Part shown: piece after piece, positions 1-9,670 of the stretch | Layout: every line of letters begins with the position of its first letter | How positions within the stretch are numbered: the first letter of the stretch is position 1 | Position numbers and translations under genes: made by a program | NCBI GenBank assembly: GCA_001298575.1 | Contig: LJCV01000272.1 | Coordinates: forward strand, 1 to 54,289 | DNA length: 54,289 nucleotides | Origin: Actinobacteria bacterium OK074 | Lineage (GTDB): Bacteria; Actinomycetota; Actinomycetes; Streptomycetales; Streptomycetaceae | Direction: 5' to 3' | The notes under the pieces: model-generated | What the model was told of the DNA's origin: nothing | The model's input: the letters and a program-made list of their open reading frames with translations, nothing else | Databases searched by the model: none

Positions 1-39
1 CCCCCGTTATGTTTTCTGCGGTCCTGCAAGAGGGCCGCT

Positions 40-215
40 GGCCTCCGGGCCCGGCATGGCTGTTCCCCCCTGTCGAACCGATGACCTGGGGGGTGGTGTC
101 ACCGGGCCCGAGAGGCGCCGTTGGAGACGCTGATGAGAGGTCCGACTACCGCCCGGCCTGGCGCAATGCCCGGCCGCTTACGGGCGGCAGGTCTGCATAA
201 CGTGGATGCGCGCAC
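40..215 (+). ncRNA. candidate IS110 bridge RNA region
   Basis: IS110-group elements carry a structured bridge RNA in the non-coding stretch upstream of the recombinase gene (established for IS621). Here that stretch has several stem-forming segments: the palindrome CCGGGCCCGG near 46-55, and CCGCCCG (149-155) paired with CGGGCGG (181-187) around a C/G-rich internal stem. The target- and donor-binding loops cannot be assigned by eye. The call depends mainly on position. Confidence 0.25.
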
Positions 216-264
216 GACGCCAACGCCCCGGCCAGCACCGCACACCCCCGTTCGGGAGGACGGC

Positions 265-1467
265 TTGAACGACAATGACGGGATAGACGTCTTCCTGGGC
301 CTGGACGTCGGCAAGACGAACCATCACGGGCACGGACTCACCCCGGCCGGCAAGAAGGTCTTCGACAGGCAACTGCCCAACACCGAGCCGAAGCTGCGGG
401 ACGTCTTCGAGAAGCTGAAGACCAAGTTCGGCACCGTCCTGGTGATCGTGGACCAGCCCGCTTCGATCGGCGCCCTGCCACTGACGGTGGCCCGGGATGC
501 CGGCTGCAAGGTCGCCTACCTGCCGGGCCTGTCGATGCGGCGGATCGCCGACCTCTACCCCGGCGAGGCCAAAACCGACGCCCGCGACGCGGCCGTGATC
601 GCCGACGCGGCCCGCACCCTGCCGCACACCCTGCGCTCGCTGGAGGCGACCGACGAGATCACCGCCGAACTCACGGTCCTCGTCGGCTTCGACCAGGATC
701 TGGCGGCCGAGACCACCCGCACCTCCAACCGGATCCGCGGCCTGCTCACCCAGTTCCACCCCAGCCTCGAGCGGGTCTTGGGACCGCGTCTGGACCATCA
801 GGCTGTGACCTGGCTGCTGGAACGCTACGGATCCCCTACCGCTCTGCGAAAAGCCGGACGCCGCAAGCTGGTTGAGGTGATCCGGCCCAAGGCCCCCAGG
901 ATGGCCCAGCGGCTGATCGACGACGTCTTCGACGCACTCGACGAACAGACCGTCGTCGTTCCCGGCACCGGCACCCTCGACATCGTGATCCCCTCCCTGG
1001 CCCGCTCGCTCGGAGCCGTCCACGAACAACGCCGGGCCACAGAAGCCCAGATCACAGTCCTGCTGGAGGACCACCCTCTTTCGAAGGTCCTGACGTCGCT
1101 GCCCGGCGTCGGCGTCAGGACCGCCGCCACCCTGCTGGTCACCGTCGGCGACGGCACCGGCTTCCCCACCGCCGCCCACCTCGCCTCCTACGCCGGCCTC
1201 GCCCCGACCACGAAGTCCTCGGGGACCTCGATCCACGCCGAACACGCCCCCAGAGGCGGAAACCGGCAGCTCAAACGCGCCATGTTCCTCTCCGCGTTCG
1301 CCGCCCTGCACAATCCCGCCTCCCGCACCTACTACGACAAATGCCGGGCCCGCGGAAAGACCCACACACAAGCCCCCCCCCCCCTCGCCCGCCAACGCAC
1401 CAACGTCCTGTTCGCGATGCTCCGCGACGGCACCTTCTACGAACCCCGAACCCCACCCCTCGCTTGA
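265..1467 (+). CDS. IS110-family transposase (DEDD recombinase)
   Basis: The protein is 400 residues, the usual IS110 size. The N-terminal RuvC-like domain shows D14 (LGLDVGK), D63 (VDQPAS, where other IS110 proteins often have E) and D105/D108 (KTDARDAA). The C-terminal Tnp domain has the helix-hairpin-helix-like LPGVGVRTAATLL and the serine-bearing APTTKSSGTS segment followed by RGGNRQLKRAM. Start: TTG at 265 is preceded by GGGAGGA at suitable spacing; an open frame extends to 121 but without conserved sequence. A 12-base C run (about 1373-1384) encodes an APPP stretch where relatives have hydrophobic residues, so the C-terminus may be altered even though the frame stays open. Confidence 0.88.
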   Translation: MNDNDGIDVFLGLDVGKTNHHGHGLTPAGKKVFDRQLPNTEPKLRDVFEKLKTKFGTVLVIVDQPASIGALPLTVARDAGCKVAYLPGLSMRRIADLYPGEAKTDARDAAVIADAARTLPHTLRSLEATDEITAELTVLVGFDQDLAAETTRTSNRIRGLLTQFHPSLERVLGPRLDHQAVTWLLERYGSPTALRKAGRRKLVEVIRPKAPRMAQRLIDDVFDALDEQTVVVPGTGTLDIVIPSLARSLGAVHEQRRATEAQITVLLEDHPLSKVLTSLPGVGVRTAATLLVTVGDGTGFPTAAHLASYAGLAPTTKSSGTSIHAEHAPRGGNRQLKRAMFLSAFAALHNPASRTYYDKCRARGKTHTQAPPPLARQRTNVLFAMLRDGTFYEPRTPPLA

Positions 1468-1533
1468 CGAAAGACATAGAGGCACCCCCCCACGGCGAAC
1501 ACCCCCAACGGCGCTACAAGTTCACTCGGAGGT

Positions 1534-2463
1534 TCACTCCGGCAACAACCTCCCCCTCCGAGCCAACAAAAACCTCTTGAACGCAGCCACAGGCGCCGTA
1601 TCCACCCGCCCCTCGACCCACGCCACCCCGATCTCCCGCACAGCCCGAGGCGCCGTAACCGCCAACTCCACCACCCCCGGCCGAGCCACAGCGGGCGGCG
1701 GCAGCAACGCGACCCCCAACCCCGCCGCCACCAACCCCCGGAGGGTCTCCGCCTCCTCCCCCTCGAAGGCGATCCGGGGCCGAAAGCCCACCTCCCGGCA
1801 CAGGTCGTCGGTGATCCGCCGCAACCCATAACCCGGCTCCAACGTCACGAACGTCTCCTCCGCGGCCTCGGCCAACCGCACCCGCCGCCGCGACGCGAGT
1901 CGATGATCCACCGGCACCACCAGCCGCAACTTCTGCTCGTCGAGCCGCCGGGCCACCAGATCGGGCGCGTCCGGCACCGGAGAGGTCAGGCACAGGTCCA
2001 GCTCCCCCGCCCGCATCCGTTCGAGCATGGCTTCGCCGTAGTTCTGGACGAGTGTGAAGCGGACCCGCGGATGGTCGGCGCGGAAGGCCCGGATGAGCCC
2101 GGGCACGGTCTCGGACCCCATGGTGTGCAGAAACCCGAACGCGACCTTCCCGGTCGCGGGATCGGCGTCGGCGCGCACCTCCTCCACCGCGCGTTCGATG
2201 CCGTCGAGCGCCCGCTCCACGGACGTGAGGAACGTCCGCCCGGCCGGTGTCAGCGACACCGTACGGCCGTGGCGGGCGAACAGATCGACGCCCAGGTCGT
2301 GTTCGAGCCGGGCCATGGCCCGGGAGAGGGTCGACTGCGGCACCCGCATCTCGTGTGCGGCCCGGGTGACGTGCTCGGTGCGGGCGACCCCGGCGAAGTG
2401 GGCGAGCCGCGGCGCGAGCAGCGCGACGATGTCTTCCGTGTCACTGGACGGTGACAGCTGCAC
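1534..2463 (-). CDS. LysR-family transcriptional regulator
   Basis: This is a 309-residue regulator with an N-terminal winged helix-turn-helix (about residues 20-80; RAAHEMRVPQSTLSRAMARL) and a LysR substrate-binding domain from about residue 95 to the end. The GTG start at 2463 is preceded by CAGAGGTCAGAG. The frame stays open to 2523, so a longer form is possible. It is divergent from the MFS transporter at 2550, the classic arrangement in which a LysR protein controls its neighbour and itself. The inducer is unknown. The IS110 element ends about 40 bp past its stop, so the insertion did not disrupt the coding region. Confidence 0.88.
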   Translation of the reverse strand: MQLSPSSDTEDIVALLAPRLAHFAGVARTEHVTRAAHEMRVPQSTLSRAMARLEHDLGVDLFARHGRTVSLTPAGRTFLTSVERALDGIERAVEEVRADADPATGKVAFGFLHTMGSETVPGLIRAFRADHPRVRFTLVQNYGEAMLERMRAGELDLCLTSPVPDAPDLVARRLDEQKLRLVVPVDHRLASRRRVRLAEAAEETFVTLEPGYGLRRITDDLCREVGFRPRIAFEGEEAETLRGLVAAGLGVALLPPPAVARPGVVELAVTAPRAVREIGVAWVEGRVDTAPVAAFKRFLLARRGRLLPE

Positions 2464-2549
2464 CTCTGACCTCTGTTCATGCACCACAGGAACGATTATG
2501 GCGATTCCATGCATTGGACGCATGAGCGAGAGCTGTTTACCTTCGAAAC
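2464..2549. promoter_or_regulatory. divergent lysR/MFS promoter region
   Basis: Only 86 bp separate the LysR start from the transporter ATG. It contains the imperfect dyad ATTCCATGCATTGGA (about 2504-2518) followed by a second ATGAGC-type half-site, a plausible T-N11-A LysR binding site. Assignment is by position and symmetry only. Confidence 0.4.
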
Positions 2550-3869
2550 ATGTCTCCCGCCGATACCGGGGCGTCCACCGTCATGGACGCCACCACAGCC
2601 GTCGCCCCCACCGCCTCCCCCGCTCCCTCCGTCGCCAACTCCCGTACGGAGCAAGGCGATTCGCGTATGACGCCGGGCGGGCCCGGCTACCGTCGGATGA
2701 GTTTCGCGCTGTTCCTCGCGGGCGTGGCGACCTTCGCGCTCCTCTACTCCACGCAGGCGCTGCTGCCGCTCATCTCGGGCGACTTCGGTGTGACAGCGAG
2801 CGAGGCGAGCTGGACGGTCGCGGCTGCCACCGGCGGTCTCGCACTGTTCGTGCTGCCGATGAGCGCGCTGTCGGAACGTTTCGGCCGTCGTACGGTCATG
2901 ACGGCGTCGCTCGCGGTCGCAGTGACCGTGGCGCTGCTGGTGCCCTTCGCGCCCTCGATGAGCGCACTGATCGTGCTGCGGGCGGTGCAGGGTGCGGCGC
3001 TGGCCGGGGTGCCCGCGTCGGCGCAGGCGTATCTGGCTGAGGAGGTCACGCCGCGGGCGCTGGTCACAGCGATCGGCCTGTTCGTCGCGGGCAACAGCGT
3101 CGGCGGGATGAGTGGCCGGGTGCTCACCGGCTGGGTCGCGCAGGCGTTCGGCTGGCGGGCCGCGCTGGCGGTGCTCGGGCTGGTCGCGGTGGCGTGCGCG
3201 GTCGCGTTCCGGCTGCTGTTGCCCGCGCCGCGCCACTTCGCACCGGGTTCGCTGCGCCCGCGCGCCCTGGCCCACACGGTCCGCGGCCACCTCGCCAACC
3301 CGCTGCTGCGCCGCCTGTACGCGATCGGTGCGCTGTTCATGACGGTGTTCGGCGGCGTGTACACGGTGATCGGCTACCGCCTCACACAGGGCCCGTTCTC
3401 GCTGCCGCAGGGCATCGTCGGCTCGATCTTCCTGGTGTACCTGGTGGGTACGGTGTCGGCGTCGACCGCGGGCACCCTGGTGGCCCGGCTGGGCCGCCGC
3501 GGTGCGCTGTACCTGGCGGGCGGTACGACGACGGCGGGGCTGCTGCTGTCACTGGCGGGTTCCCTGCCGCTGGTGCTGCTGGGTCTGGTACTGATCACCG
3601 CGGGCTTCTTCGCGGGGCACGCGGTGGCGTCGTCGTCGGTCAGCAAGACGGCGACGGAGGGGCGCGCGCAGGCTTCGGCGCTCTACCAGTCGGCGTACTA
3701 CATCGGTTCCAGCGTGGGCTCCACGGTCGGTGCGCTGGCGTTCCGGGCGCAGGGCTGGTCCGGCACGGTGGGCATGGGCCTGCTGGCGGTGCTGGGCGTC
3801 GTGACGATCACCGTGCTCGGCAGCCGGGCGGCGCGCAGGACGCAGGCCGCTCTGGTCCCCGCACACTGA
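2550..3869 (+). CDS. MFS transporter (YnfM-like family)
   Basis: This 439-residue membrane protein has about 12 predicted transmembrane segments, the first starting near residue 50 (FALFLAGVATFALLYSTQAL). The loop between TM2 and TM3 carries the MFS signature-like SERFGRRTVMTASL. The first ~45 residues are a hydrophilic Ala/Thr/Pro-rich extension. Sequence features fit the AraJ/YnfM type drug or metabolite exporters of the inner membrane; the substrate cannot be told. Expression is probably governed by the divergent LysR regulator. Confidence 0.88.
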   Translation: MSPADTGASTVMDATTAVAPTASPAPSVANSRTEQGDSRMTPGGPGYRRMSFALFLAGVATFALLYSTQALLPLISGDFGVTASEASWTVAAATGGLALFVLPMSALSERFGRRTVMTASLAVAVTVALLVPFAPSMSALIVLRAVQGAALAGVPASAQAYLAEEVTPRALVTAIGLFVAGNSVGGMSGRVLTGWVAQAFGWRAALAVLGLVAVACAVAFRLLLPAPRHFAPGSLRPRALAHTVRGHLANPLLRRLYAIGALFMTVFGGVYTVIGYRLTQGPFSLPQGIVGSIFLVYLVGTVSASTAGTLVARLGRRGALYLAGGTTTAGLLLSLAGSLPLVLLGLVLITAGFFAGHAVASSSVSKTATEGRAQASALYQSAYYIGSSVGSTVGALAFRAQGWSGTVGMGLLAVLGVVTITVLGSRAARRTQAALVPAH

Positions 3870-4108
3870 CTCCACTCGCCCACGCTCCGGCCCCATTGGC
3901 CCCTCTCGCCCCTCTGTCCCCACCCGGCGCACGGGGGTCGCGTGCCCCCGGCTCGCACCCCCGTCCCGCGCCCCCGTGCATCGCCCCGCCCCCGCTCCGA
4001 CCAGCGGTTTTCCCCACTCCGCACGCCATTGTCAGTGGCCTGCGGTAGCTTCCCAAGTACTGCGGCGCAAAGCCCAGCGAGAGGAACGGCCACAGGGGTG
4101 GGTGGACG

Positions 4109-5116
4109 ATGAGTGACGGCACCACTACGACCGCGGGACTGGACGCGCGGCTCGAAGAGCACCGCACGGAGTTGACGGGCTACTGCTACCGCATGCTCGG
4201 CTCCTCCTTCGAGGCGGAGGACGCGGTCCAGGACACCCTGGTGCGGGCCTGGCGCAGCATAGAGAAGTTCGAGGGCCGCTCCAGTCTCCGCTCGTGGCTG
4301 TACCGGATCGCGACGAACGTGTGCCTGGACATGCTGAGCGCGGGCAACAAACGGGCCCGCCCCATGGACCTCAGCGAGGCCACCCCGCTCGCCCAGGTCG
4401 CACTGAACCCGCGCCCGGAGAACACCTGGCTGGAGCCGATGCCGGACGCCCGGGTGCTGCCGGCGTCCGCGGACCCGGCGGAGGCGGCGGTCGCGAAGGA
4501 GTCGGTGCGACTCGCGTTCATGGCCGCGTTGCAGCATCTGCCGCCGAAGCAGCGGGCGGTGCTGATCCTGCGCGAGGTGCTGGCCTGGCAGGCGAGCGAG
4601 GTCTCGGAGCTGCTGGAGACGTCGGTGGCCTCGGTCAACAGCGCGTTGCAGCGGGCGCGGGCCACCCTCGCCGAGCACAAGGGCGAGGGCGCCGACGCGG
4701 CCGTCTCCGATCCGCTCGACGAGGAGCAGAAGAAACTCCTGGAACGCTATGTGGCGGCGTTCGAGGGGTACGACATGGCGGCCCTGACGGCGTTGCTGCA
4801 CGAGGACGCGATCATGACGATGCCGCCGTTCGACCTGTGGCTGCGCGGCCCGGCCGACATCACCGGCTTCATGTCCACGATCGGTGCGAGTTGCGCGGGC
4901 TCCCAGCTGCGGCCGGTGGAGGTCAACGGCCTGCCGGGCTTCGCCCACTACAAGCCGGACCCGGACACGGGCGGTTTCTCGGCCTGGGCGGTGCAGGTGC
5001 TGGAGATCTCAGCCGGGCGGATCACCGGGTACCACTGCTTCCTCGACGTGAAGCGCTGGTTCCCCCTCTTCGGTTTCCCCCTCGACATCGAACGGGAGGC
5101 CGACGAGGCCGAGTAG
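4109..5116 (+). CDS. ECF sigma factor with C-terminal SnoaL-like domain (SigG-like)
   Basis: A 335-residue protein. Sigma region 2 is at about residues 10-80 (YCYRMLGSSFEAEDAVQDTL, then SLRSWLYRIATNVCLD) and region 4 at about 145-200 (LPPKQRAVLILREVLAWQA, then SVNSALQRARATL). From about residue 205 onward there is a SnoaL/NTF2-like domain (LLERYVAAFEGYDMAALTAL). This architecture is typical of SigG/SigJ-type ECF factors, in which the fused C-terminal domain, rather than a separate anti-sigma factor, modulates activity. No anti-sigma gene is adjacent. The last 108 bp overlap the antisense STAS gene. Confidence 0.9.
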   Translation: MSDGTTTTAGLDARLEEHRTELTGYCYRMLGSSFEAEDAVQDTLVRAWRSIEKFEGRSSLRSWLYRIATNVCLDMLSAGNKRARPMDLSEATPLAQVALNPRPENTWLEPMPDARVLPASADPAEAAVAKESVRLAFMAALQHLPPKQRAVLILREVLAWQASEVSELLETSVASVNSALQRARATLAEHKGEGADAAVSDPLDEEQKKLLERYVAAFEGYDMAALTALLHEDAIMTMPPFDLWLRGPADITGFMSTIGASCAGSQLRPVEVNGLPGFAHYKPDPDTGGFSAWAVQVLEISAGRITGYHCFLDVKRWFPLFGFPLDIEREADEAE

Positions 5117-5446
5117 CGCACGCAGGCCGGGTCCGGCCCCGCGCAGCCGGATCCGCCCTCCGGCCCGCCGCGCGGCCAACTCCAGCCGCGCCAGCAGCTC
5201 GACGACACCGAGCCCGGCCCCCGCGGCCAGCCCGGACACGTCGCACACGACGACGGTGGCACCGGGCGCCGCGAGCAGGGCCCGGACGTCGTCGGCGAGC
5301 CGCTCCACGTCGTGCCGCCCGGCGACAGCGCCGGGTGGCACGACAGGGGGTACCACCAGCACGGCGGGGGCAGGGTTCTCGGCATCCATGGCGTCCACGG
5401 TGTCCACATCCACGTCCGGTAGACCGGGCGAGGACGGGGAACTCAT
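5009..5446 (-). CDS. STAS-domain protein
   Basis: A 145-residue protein. After an acidic, Pro-rich N-terminus, residues ~45-120 form a STAS-type domain: VVVCDVSGLAAGAGLGVVEL, then LARLELAARRAGGRIRLRGA and LLGLVGLPF. STAS domains act in anti-anti-sigma switches or lipid transport (MlaB-like); no kinase partner is nearby, so the role is unknown. Its 3' end runs 108 bp antisense into the sigma-factor gene. Whether it ends exactly at 5009 depends on the absence of an earlier stop, which I confirmed by reading. Confidence 0.7.
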   Translation of the reverse strand: MSSPSSPGLPDVDVDTVDAMDAENPAPAVLVVPPVVPPGAVAGRHDVERLADDVRALLAAPGATVVVCDVSGLAAGAGLGVVELLARLELAARRAGGRIRLRGAGPGLRALLGLVGLPFDVEGETEEGEPALHVEEAVVPGDPPG

Positions 5447-5490
5447 CGCGGCCGGGCAGCGCACCCGCCGCCGTACTCCCCGAACAGCGC

Positions 5491-6774
<1,284 letters not shown>

Positions 6775-6804
6775 GCGGGTGGTTCCTTCCGGGGGTACGG
6801 CGGC

Positions 6805-6843
6805 CGTACGCCCCCACCGAAGTCAACTCGGCGGGGGCGTACG
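6805..6843 (-). terminator. hairpin between cdd and deoA
   Basis: CGTACGCCCCC (6805-6815) pairs perfectly with GGGGGCGTACG (6833-6843); four more pairs extend the stem inward after one mismatch. It lies four bases past the cdd stop. There is no U tract, so it may be an intrinsic-type terminator, an attenuator or an mRNA-stabilising stem inside the operon. Confidence 0.65.
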
Positions 6844-6847
6844 GGAG

Positions 6848-7252
6848 TTACTTGGTCAGGTGGTCCGGGCCGAATGCCTGCGGGAGCATGTCCGACAGCG
6901 GCAGGATGCCCGCCGGGGTCTCCAGCAGCAGGTCGGGGCCCCCGAATTCGTACAGCAGCTGTCGGCAGCGGCCGCACGGGACGAGGATGTCGCCGCGGCC
7001 GTCGACGCAGGTGAAGTGCGTGAGCCGGCCGCCCCCGGTGTTCTGCAGCTCCGAGACGAGCCCGCACTCGGCGCACAGACCGAGGCCGTACGAGGCGTTC
7101 TCGACGTTGCAGCCGGTGACGGTGCGGCCGTCGTCGACCAGGGCTGCCACCCCTACGGGGTAGCCCGAATACGGGGCGTACGCACGGGACATGGCGTCCC
7201 GGGCCGTGGCCCGCAGCTTCTCCCAGTCGATGTCGACGGCGGTGCCGGTCAC
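6848..7252 (-). CDS. cdd: cytidine deaminase
   Basis: A 134-residue homotetrameric-type cytidine deaminase converting (deoxy)cytidine to (deoxy)uridine. Zinc ligands are C60, C93 and C96 (CAEC and PCGRCRQ), with E62 as proton shuttle; NVENASYG is the nucleoside-binding segment. The GTG start at 7252 has GAGGAGGGCGGC upstream and lies 28 bp from the permease stop, so it is co-transcribed with the transporter genes. It feeds DeoA downstream. Confidence 0.95.
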   Translation of the reverse strand: MTGTAVDIDWEKLRATARDAMSRAYAPYSGYPVGVAALVDDGRTVTGCNVENASYGLGLCAECGLVSELQNTGGGRLTHFTCVDGRGDILVPCGRCRQLLYEFGGPDLLLETPAGILPLSDMLPQAFGPDHLTK

Positions 7253-7280
7253 GCGCCGCCCTCCTCGTCGGTCGTGTAGG

Positions 7281-8543
7281 TCACTTGCCCTGCCCCTTCC
7301 GGTACGGCAGCCCGTCCGCCTTCGGCATCCGCAGCCGCTGCGCGGACAGCGCGAGCACCAGCAGCGTGACGATGTACGGCGTCGCGGACACCAGCTGCTT
7401 GGGTACGTCGTCCGTGGTGCTGTACCAGACGAACATCAGCGCGGCGATTGCGGCGGTGATCGCGGCCGCGGTGTGCTTCTTCTGCCACACCAGGTAGGCC
7501 ACGCCCGCCACGAGCAGGATCGCGATGAGCAGGATCAGCGCGTGCACGTTGGTGGTGCCGCCGCGCAGGTTCAGGGCGTCGGTGTAGCCGAACAGGCCCG
7601 CGCCGAGGGCGAGTCCGCCGGGCATCCAGTTGCCGAAGATCATCGCGGCGAGGCCGATGTAGCCGCGGCCCGCGGTCTGGCCGTCGAGGTACACGTTGGA
7701 CGCGACGATCGACAGGAAGGCGCCGCCCAGGCCCGCGAAGGCGCCGCTGATGATCACCGCGATGTACTTGTACTTGATCACGTTGACGCCGAGCGACTCG
7801 GCGGCCACCGGGTTCTCGCCGCAGGAGCGCAGCCGCAGCCCGAACGCCGTGCGCCACAGCACCCACCAGCTCAGCGGGACCAGGGCGACGGCGATGAGGG
7901 TGACCGGGGACAGGTCGGTGAGCAGCCCGCCGACCAGGCCCGCGATGTCCGAGAGCAGGAACCAGTGTTTCTCGTTGAGCGTGTCCAGCCACTTGGACAG
8001 GCCCGGTACGTCGAAGGTGCCGATCGCGTCGATGGGCGGCGACTGCTTCGAGGAGCCCTGCTCGGCGTTGGCGAAGGTGAACTTCGACAGGTAGCGGGTG
8101 GCGCCCAGGGCGAGGATGTTGATGGCCACACCGGAGACGATGTGGTTGACGTTGAAGGTGACGGTCGCGACGGCGTGCAGCACCGCGCCGAGCGCGCCGC
8201 CGACGATGCCGAAGACGACACCGGTCCACGGGCCCCACTGGTAGCCGGCCCAGGCGCCGAACCAGGTGCCGAGGATCATCATGCCTTCGAGGCCGATGTT
8301 GACGACGCCCGCGCGCTCGGCCCACAGACCGCCGAGGCCCGCGAGGCCGATGGGCACGGCCAGGCGCAGCGCGGTGGACATCTGGCCGACGGAGTCGATG
8401 TCGTCGGCGCCGCTGATCACCCGGACCAGCGCGGTGAGCACGAGCACGCCCGCGACGACCAGCAGGAGGACCGGGAGCGGGAATCGGCGGCTGCCCTTGC
8501 CGGGCTGCTGCGCCTGCGGCTTGGTGATGGTCGCGGTGCTCAT
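7281..8543 (-). CDS. nucleoside ABC transporter permease (second)
   Basis: A 420-residue polytopic permease of the BPD_transp_2 family (as in Bmp-type nucleoside importers). After a ~20-residue cytoplasmic tail, hydrophobic segments begin at PLPVLLLVVAGVLVLTALV; WAERAGVVNIGLEGMMILG is the family's conserved cytoplasmic-loop signature. Start chosen at ATG 8543, preceded by GGAGGTGGCGGCCCG; it overlaps the stop of the preceding permease by 4 bp (ATGA), indicating translational coupling. Confidence 0.92.
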   Translation of the reverse strand: MSTATITKPQAQQPGKGSRRFPLPVLLLVVAGVLVLTALVRVISGADDIDSVGQMSTALRLAVPIGLAGLGGLWAERAGVVNIGLEGMMILGTWFGAWAGYQWGPWTGVVFGIVGGALGAVLHAVATVTFNVNHIVSGVAINILALGATRYLSKFTFANAEQGSSKQSPPIDAIGTFDVPGLSKWLDTLNEKHWFLLSDIAGLVGGLLTDLSPVTLIAVALVPLSWWVLWRTAFGLRLRSCGENPVAAESLGVNVIKYKYIAVIISGAFAGLGGAFLSIVASNVYLDGQTAGRGYIGLAAMIFGNWMPGGLALGAGLFGYTDALNLRGGTTNVHALILLIAILLVAGVAYLVWQKKHTAAAITAAIAALMFVWYSTTDDVPKQLVSATPYIVTLLVLALSAQRLRMPKADGLPYRKGQGK

Positions 8544-9670
8544 CGGGCCGCCACCTCCTTCTTGGGGGCGTTGTCGTTGGCGATCTCGGCGGCCAGTTCG
8601 GCGCCGACCTGGCGCTGCTGGCGGCGCAGGCCCCACTGCCGTACGGCCTCGTAGGAGATGACGACCGCGAAGACGATCAGGCCCTGCATGATCGTGGCGA
8701 TCTCCTGCTCGTACGCGACCGGGGTCGCGTAGTCGAGGGCCGGGGACGCCTTGTCGAGGAAGGCGATGAGCAAGGCGGCGAAGGCGATGCCGCCGGGGCT
8801 GTTGCGGCCCAGGAGGGCGATGGTGATGCCGGTGAAGCCGAGGCCGGTGGGGAAGCTGAGGCTGTAGGTGTGGGAGTCGCCGAGCAGCAGCGGCAGCCCG
8901 GAGAGGCCCGCGACCGCGCCGGAGATCAGCATCGCGGTCAGCACCATGCGCTTGGCGTCGACACCGGAGGCCGCGGCGGCGGTCTCGGACTCGCCGGTGG
9001 CGCGCAGATCGAAGCCGAAGCGGGTGCGGTTGAGGACCAGCCAGTACAGGACGCCCATGAGGACGGCGAGGAAGACCAGGCCGTAGATCTCGCCGACGTC
9101 CGAGCCCATGTCGATGCCCGGCACCCAGCCGGACTTCTTCATCACGCCGGTGGTGTTGTTGTTGCCGACCTGCACGCCCCAGATGTTCTCCAGGGTGAGG
9201 TAGCCGATGACGCTGGTCGCGATCGAGTTCAGCATGATCGTCGAGACGACCTCGCTGACCCCGCGCGTGACCTTCAGGATCCCCGCGATACCGGCCCAGA
9301 ACGCGCCGGTCAGCATGCCGACGATCAGCAGCACCGGGATCTGGAGGATCCCCGGCAGCGCGAGGTGCGCGCCGACGACGGCGGTCATCATGGCGGCGAG
9401 GCGGTACTGGCCGTCGACGCCGATGTTGAACAGGTTCATCCGGAAGCCGATGGCGACCGCGAGCGCTGCCAGGTAGTACATCGACGCCTGGTTGAGGATC
9501 AGCACCTGGACGTCGGAGTAGGTGACCTGTTCGAGCATCAGCCGGTACGGCTCGAACGCGCTCTTGCCGGAGGCGAGCAGCACGATCGAGGTCAGCGCGA
9601 TCGCCGCGACGAGCGCGATGACCGGCCCGGCCACCGCGAGGAGCACTCGCTCCTTGTCGAACTTCTTCAT
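8540..9670 (-). CDS. nucleoside ABC transporter permease (first)
   Basis: A 376-residue permease of the same family as its downstream neighbour, with about 8-10 membrane segments; FRMNLFNIGVDGQYRLAA matches the loop that contacts the ATPase. The C-terminus is hydrophilic (RQWGLRRQQRQV). ATGA overlaps at both ends (with the ATPase upstream, the second permease downstream) show a tightly coupled operon. Two different permeases with one double ATPase is the standard composition of Bmp-type nucleoside importers. Confidence 0.92.
   Translation of the reverse strand: MKKFDKERVLLAVAGPVIALVAAIALTSIVLLASGKSAFEPYRLMLEQVTYSDVQVLILNQASMYYLAALAVAIGFRMNLFNIGVDGQYRLAAMMTAVVGAHLALPGILQIPVLLIVGMLTGAFWAGIAGILKVTRGVSEVVSTIMLNSIATSVIGYLTLENIWGVQVGNNNTTGVMKKSGWVPGIDMGSDVGEIYGLVFLAVLMGVLYWLVLNRTRFGFDLRATGESETAAAASGVDAKRMVLTAMLISGAVAGLSGLPLLLGDSHTYSLSFPTGLGFTGITIALLGRNSPGGIAFAALLIAFLDKASPALDYATPVAYEQEIATIMQGLIVFAVVISYEAVRQWGLRRQQRQVGAELAAEIANDNAPKKEVAAR

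Larger units (their letters stand above)
1..1495 (+). mobile_element. IS110-family insertion sequence (left end not delimited)
   Basis: A single DEDD-type transposase gene is preceded by about 260 bp of non-coding DNA and followed by a short tail. No terminal inverted repeats are visible, as expected for IS110 elements. The motif CATAGAGGCACCCCCC just after the transposase stop (about 1476-1492) looks like a right-end sequence, and the neighbouring LysR gene ends 40 bp later. The left boundary may lie before base 1. Element identity rests on the transposase; the ends are inferred. Confidence 0.6.
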
